Part shown: positions 14,685-17,555 of the stretch, one piece after another
Numbering within the stretch: position 1 is the stretch's first letter
Layout: each line of letters begins with the position of its first letter
From: an uncultured Clostridia bacterium
Lineage (GTDB): Bacteria; Bacillota; Clostridia; Oscillospirales; CAG-272
Length of the DNA: 17,555 nucleotides
Assembly (NCBI GenBank): GCA_904501865.1
Contig: CAJGCF010000032.1
Coordinates: forward strand, 1 to 17,555
Direction: 5' to 3'
Program-made: the position numbers and the translations under genes
Notes under the pieces: generated by a model
What the model saw: only the letters and a program-made list of their open reading frames with translations
What the model was told of the DNA's origin: nothing
Databases searched by the model: none

Positions 14685-15329
14685 TCATTCTATTGATCCG
14701 GGATTGGCAATATCCTTGATCTCAATAGCATAATCAATGAGTTGTTTGGATATATCATCAAAATTATCACAATCCTGTGAAAGCACAATGCGCATGAACA
14801 TTTTGCTATTTATCAAACAAACATATGCTATTTTTCCATTGTTTATCTTTTTTACGTAGATATCATTTGAGGAATCGATTTCCGTGTATCCGAATGTTGC
14901 CGCCGCTACATCCACACCTTTTGCACAATAAAACACATGATGTCTTATTTCATGATCCGATTTAGGCTGATTCCAATATACATTAAACTCCCAATCCGAA
15001 TCGTCAAATTCAACATAGCTAACTGACGTTGTTTGATATCCGATAATTTCAATACGGTGAGTTATTATATTATTTCTTGTAGTATCGGTAGAACTCGTAA
15101 GAATATCACTGTCATTTATACTTTCGATGAAGGCCTGCCAATCTTTTTCTTCGGAATAAAACTTGGTATTATCTGTTTCTATTTCGAGATTTGACGTAGC
15201 TATTTCTCCGTCGGTCGTGTTATCCTTAGTTTGATCATTAGATGAAATCTCTTCGTTTGTTTTTAAATTGTTACACCCTACAAAAGCAAGTAAAAAAACC
15301 AATACAAATGTAAATATTGTTCGTTTCAT
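14685..15329 (-). CDS. Putative lipoprotein of unknown function (214 aa)
   Basis: The ATG at 15329 (MKRTIFTFVLVFLLAFVGCNN) follows GGGAGGAG with normal spacing on the minus strand; a longer frame to 15374 lacks a ribosome binding site. The short basic N-terminus, hydrophobic core and VGC motif at residues 17-19 indicate a type II (lipoprotein) signal peptide with lipidation of Cys19. A Ser/Thr/Asn/Asp/Glu-rich linker (about 20-58) is typical of surface lipoproteins. The mature domain (about 60-214) is predicted alpha/beta and has the segments DWEFNVYWNQPK and GKIAYVCLINSKMF. I recognise no family. It is the last gene of the minus-strand cassette, 28 nt after the metzincin remnant, and is AT-richer than the housekeeping genes to its left. 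Confidence 0.8.
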   Translation of the reverse strand: MKRTIFTFVLVFLLAFVGCNNLKTNEEISSNDQTKDNTTDGEIATSNLEIETDNTKFYSEEKDWQAFIESINDSDILTSSTDTTRNNIITHRIEIIGYQTTSVSYVEFDDSDWEFNVYWNQPKSDHEIRHHVFYCAKGVDVAAATFGYTEIDSSNDIYVKKINNGKIAYVCLINSKMFMRIVLSQDCDNFDDISKQLIDYAIEIKDIANPGSIE

Positions 15330-15357
15330 ATACAGTTCTCCTCCCTTGAATACTCGT

Positions 15358-15681
15358 TCAGTGTTTGTCCGCATTTTCTTTGATTTTATTTATGCAATTC
15401 TGGCACCAGTAAGTGCTGTAATCATCGGGGTCATTATATGTGTACCTTTCCTCATCTATAATGCAAATTGTTCCTGAGATTTTTTGATGATGAGTAACTC
15501 CATATAAATGTGTTAATTCGTGCGCTAATACTAATATATTATTTTGTTTGCTTTGATCTTTGATTATAGCAATTATGGGATATCTATAATCGGACAAACC
15601 TATTGTATTGGTTTCAGGATCACAACCCGAACCATCATTATAGTCCAAATTTAAGGATTTTTTATTTTTTACAAAACAGTC
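15358..15681 (-). pseudogene. Metzincin-type metalloprotease, 5'-truncated
   Basis: The frame is open from 15681 (stop at 15684-15682) to TGA 15358, encoding about 107 residues beginning DCFVKNKKSLNLDYNDGSG. It contains HELTHLYGVTHH (15522 to about 15487), the extended zinc-binding metzincin motif HExxHxxGxxH. The end has YWCQNCINKIK, a CxxC seen in small clostridial metzincins. The only start-type codon before the motif is a TTG at 15648 with no ribosome binding site, and the first residues read like the middle of a protein. No signal peptide is present although the neighbours are exported. The expected Met-turn Met appears to be Ile (TICIIDE). I judge it a remnant that has lost its N-terminal part. 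A small intact intracellular protease starting at TTG is the alternative. Confidence 0.6.
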
Positions 15682-15692
15682 TTAATAACCAA

Positions 15693-16706
15693 CTACTTAA
15701 TTATAAACTTTGTTACAAATTGTATAACCACATCATATGTCTCGTTGTTACTTGTGTTTGTAACTGTCACTATGACGTCGGAAACAATATTGGTAATTCC
15801 ATTTCGCAAAAACATAGTTTGTTCTGCTATTGTGAAGTCATTTACCATCAATCCATCTTTGATATGTGCGTTAAGGCTTTCGCCGATAGATGCCTCCAAC
15901 TTGTCAATGTGTTTAAGGCTATCCTCAAACATATCAGATGTGTATCCCAAGTCGTATACTTCAATTACAAATGAATCGTCCATAAAGACCGCACGAATAT
16001 ACTCTGTTGTGGCTATATCACAAATGTCTCTTGTGTAGCTGATGGAATAGTCAACCCATTCTTCATTGTCACTACAATTATAAAAATAATCCTTGCTTGT
16101 ACGTTCCGAATAATTTTCCTCAACTATCCAATAGCATGTGGAAAAAGAGTATTCATATTGAGATAAATTGTAGTCTTCTCCGATAATGGACATTAGCAAA
16201 TTAATACATTCTTGCTCGGTAGCTGGCACAACATCATACTTAAGGCAGTACTTAACTATTTTGTCTGTTTCCGCGTCAAAGGAAATTGATGAGTAAAACT
16301 CCTCCTCTCCCTCTACAGTATATCCGTGAATTATTTTGTCAAGATTAGGATGTTCAACTGTTTTGAGATAAATCAAATTATAATCTTTGCCCAGTATTGT
16401 AACAGTACGCGTCAAAAGAACCGCGGGATCAATATATATGATGGGTTCGAGCTCGTTTGAGGATGGGCAATCAACCACCCCGGATCCGTAGGTAATATTA
16501 GATACAACTATATCTGTCTCACTAGGAACTTTTTGTTCTGTTATTGATTCGCTTTCTATTTGAGTGCTTTCAGCAGATCCCGTGTGTTCTGCCTTTATTT
16601 CGCCATCGAGCTCTGAGGTATTGTTAGAATCATCGTATGCTCGACACCCAAATAACAACATCACAACGCTCAACACTGTAAAAACACATATAAATTTTCT
16701 TTTCAT
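15693..16706 (-). CDS. Putative lipoprotein of unknown function (337 aa)
   Basis: The ATG at 16706 follows GAGGAG on the minus strand. MKRKFICVFTVLSVVMLLFGC is a lipoprotein signal peptide with the LFGC lipobox and lipidated Cys21. A Ser/Glu/Thr-rich linker runs to about residue 65. The mature part (about 66-337) is acidic and rich in Tyr, Asp and Ile. It contains a segment SDMFEDSLKHIDKLEASIGESLNAHI and a beta-rich end (ITNIVSDVIVTVTNTSNNETYDVVIQF). No known domain was recognised. It starts 24 nt after the peptidase gene stop and precedes the metzincin remnant by 11 nt, so cotranscription is likely. The organisation suggests a surface-anchored partner or substrate of the peptidase, which is inference. 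Confidence 0.8.
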   Translation of the reverse strand: MKRKFICVFTVLSVVMLLFGCRAYDDSNNTSELDGEIKAEHTGSAESTQIESESITEQKVPSETDIVVSNITYGSGVVDCPSSNELEPIIYIDPAVLLTRTVTILGKDYNLIYLKTVEHPNLDKIIHGYTVEGEEEFYSSISFDAETDKIVKYCLKYDVVPATEQECINLLMSIIGEDYNLSQYEYSFSTCYWIVEENYSERTSKDYFYNCSDNEEWVDYSISYTRDICDIATTEYIRAVFMDDSFVIEVYDLGYTSDMFEDSLKHIDKLEASIGESLNAHIKDGLMVNDFTIAEQTMFLRNGITNIVSDVIVTVTNTSNNETYDVVIQFVTKFIIK

Positions 16707-16730
16707 AAAACTCTCCTCAACGCAACAACT

Positions 16731-17555
16731 CTATTGAAAATATTCGTTTCCAACTATTACACTATTTTTCAAGTTGTCTCTATCCGAATATGTCAAATCG
16801 TTTAATACCCTACTGTATGCATAATCGCAGGCTTCGCGATATGTTTTGCCTTCTACATCATAATTTTGAGTATAGTATCCAAAAAAGCATAAGCACCAGT
16901 GATTGCAGGCACAAGCACCTACGCTTGTTTCAAAACCAATAACCGTTTTTGCTCCAGCCGAAAGAGTGGCATTGACTAGATTTGTGGTATCAAATTGCCC
17001 TCCTTGTGCAGTTAAACAAGCGCCATAAATGATCAAGTCAGAATACAATAAATAGTTTGAAGGCAATGCCCCAAAATCTGTAACAGTCAAGTAACCATCC
17101 GATACCGCCACTGATGTTTTTGAGCCATGTGTACGAAGCAAAGTGATTTTTGAATATCGCATGTAGTCCAAGAGATCATCTTCCATTACGCCACTGGATA
17201 TAGTAGAATCATTGTTGAAGCAATCTGTGTACCCAATACTTTCTAATTCGGATTGAATAGTACCAAAATAACTTGAACGATCATAGGTTTCCTCAACCGC
17301 AAGCAACACCGCACCTCTTGCTATATGTGTGCTCCACTCATCCTTATAATTCGTATCATCGGTATATGGGATCATAGTAAGATTGGTCCCATTGCTGTTT
17401 GCATTAAGCGGAACTGAAAGAACCAAACCGCTTGACTCAAGTGCTTTGCATACAAGCTTATAATTGCCTGATGTAGTTTGGATTATTTTCCATAACGTAT
17501 AATCACTTTGAGTGCTATATTGCCGTATCACTGTAGTATCGGTTGAATCAACACC
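16731..17555 (-). CDS. Caspase-clan (CHAT/C25-like) cysteine peptidase, C-terminal part
   Basis: The frame runs in from the right edge and is open throughout, giving 274 residues in view with the N-terminus missing. Residues about 1-75 (LWKIIQTTSGNYKL...DEWS) resemble a ricin-type beta-trefoil lectin repeat. From about 78 the sequence is a clan CD fold: a hydrophobic strand (RGAVLLAVEETYD), then LLRTHGSK (catalytic His, codon near 17129), then LIIYGACLTAQGG (catalytic Cys, codon near 17018), then AGAKTVIGFETSV. The His-Gly-Ser and Gly-Ala-Cys pair after beta-strands is the signature shared by caspases, CHAT and gingipain-type peptidases. An odd ACACNHWCLCFF cluster follows. The lectin-like part and lipoprotein neighbours suggest it acts outside the cell. 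It is first in view of the minus-strand cassette. Confidence 0.72.
   Translation of the reverse strand, partial: GVDSTDTTVIRQYSTQSDYTLWKIIQTTSGNYKLVCKALESSGLVLSVPLNANSNGTNLTMIPYTDDTNYKDEWSTHIARGAVLLAVEETYDRSSYFGTIQSELESIGYTDCFNNDSTISSGVMEDDLLDYMRYSKITLLRTHGSKTSVAVSDGYLTVTDFGALPSNYLLYSDLIIYGACLTAQGGQFDTTNLVNATLSAGAKTVIGFETSVGACACNHWCLCFFGYYTQNYDVEGKTYREACDYAYSRVLNDLTYSDRDNLKNSVIVGNEYFQ

Noticed and set aside
1..17555. CRISPR arrays, transposases, integrases, rRNA genes
   Set aside because: I looked for regularly spaced repeats, DDE/tyrosine recombinase motifs and rRNA sequence on both strands and saw none.

Overview
The window looks like a chromosomal segment of an uncultured or gut-type Clostridia/Oscillospirales bacterium. 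Evidence for this is inference from content: Gram-positive style Shine-Dalgarno sites (AAGGAG/GGAGG), lipoproteins, a SipW-class (S26B) signal peptidase, a response regulator of a type common in Oscillospiraceae, and intrinsic terminators with long stems and T tracts. No rRNA, tRNA, CRISPR array or transposase was found.

Layout. (1) 1-135 is the tail of a response regulator, closed by a terminator. (2) 338-4842 is a tight four-gene operon: small secreted protein, polytopic S26B signal peptidase, DUF5305-like membrane protein, and a larger secreted protein. The two secreted proteins share a GYAT(V/I)S(G/S)DL motif at the end of the signal peptide, so this reads as a self-contained surface-fibre or matrix export system analogous to tapA-sipW-tasA. 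Its promoter carries two 8-bp direct repeats with 11-bp period placed exactly 8 bp upstream of a -10 box. This is the textbook SARP-type operator geometry, and it sits just behind a SARP-like response regulator gene. (3) 5080-7869 is housekeeping: ychF, trmB, truB. (4) 7999-9324 is aspartate kinase on the minus strand, divergent from a DUF1015 gene (9616-10878). Both have consensus-like promoters, and the kinase leader can form mutually exclusive hairpins. (5) 10941-11297 is an N-terminally deleted SGNH hydrolase. (6) 11458-14382 holds a sugar-isomerase-like TIM barrel, cysS and gtrA, perhaps followed by a 53-aa cysteine-rich ORF, closed by a 38-bp perfect palindrome.

(7) 14685-17555, minus strand, is visibly more AT-rich and looks like accessory DNA. 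It is a close-packed cassette running in from beyond the right edge: a caspase-clan (CHAT/C25-like) cysteine peptidase with a ricin-like N-terminal part, an unknown lipoprotein, a 5'-truncated metzincin-type metalloprotease with an intact HExxHxxGxxH motif, and a second unknown lipoprotein. It is not a system I can name.

The two places most likely to hold undescribed biology are the signal peptidase/DUF5305/secreted protein operon with its SARP-like control site, and the peptidase-lipoprotein cassette at the right end.
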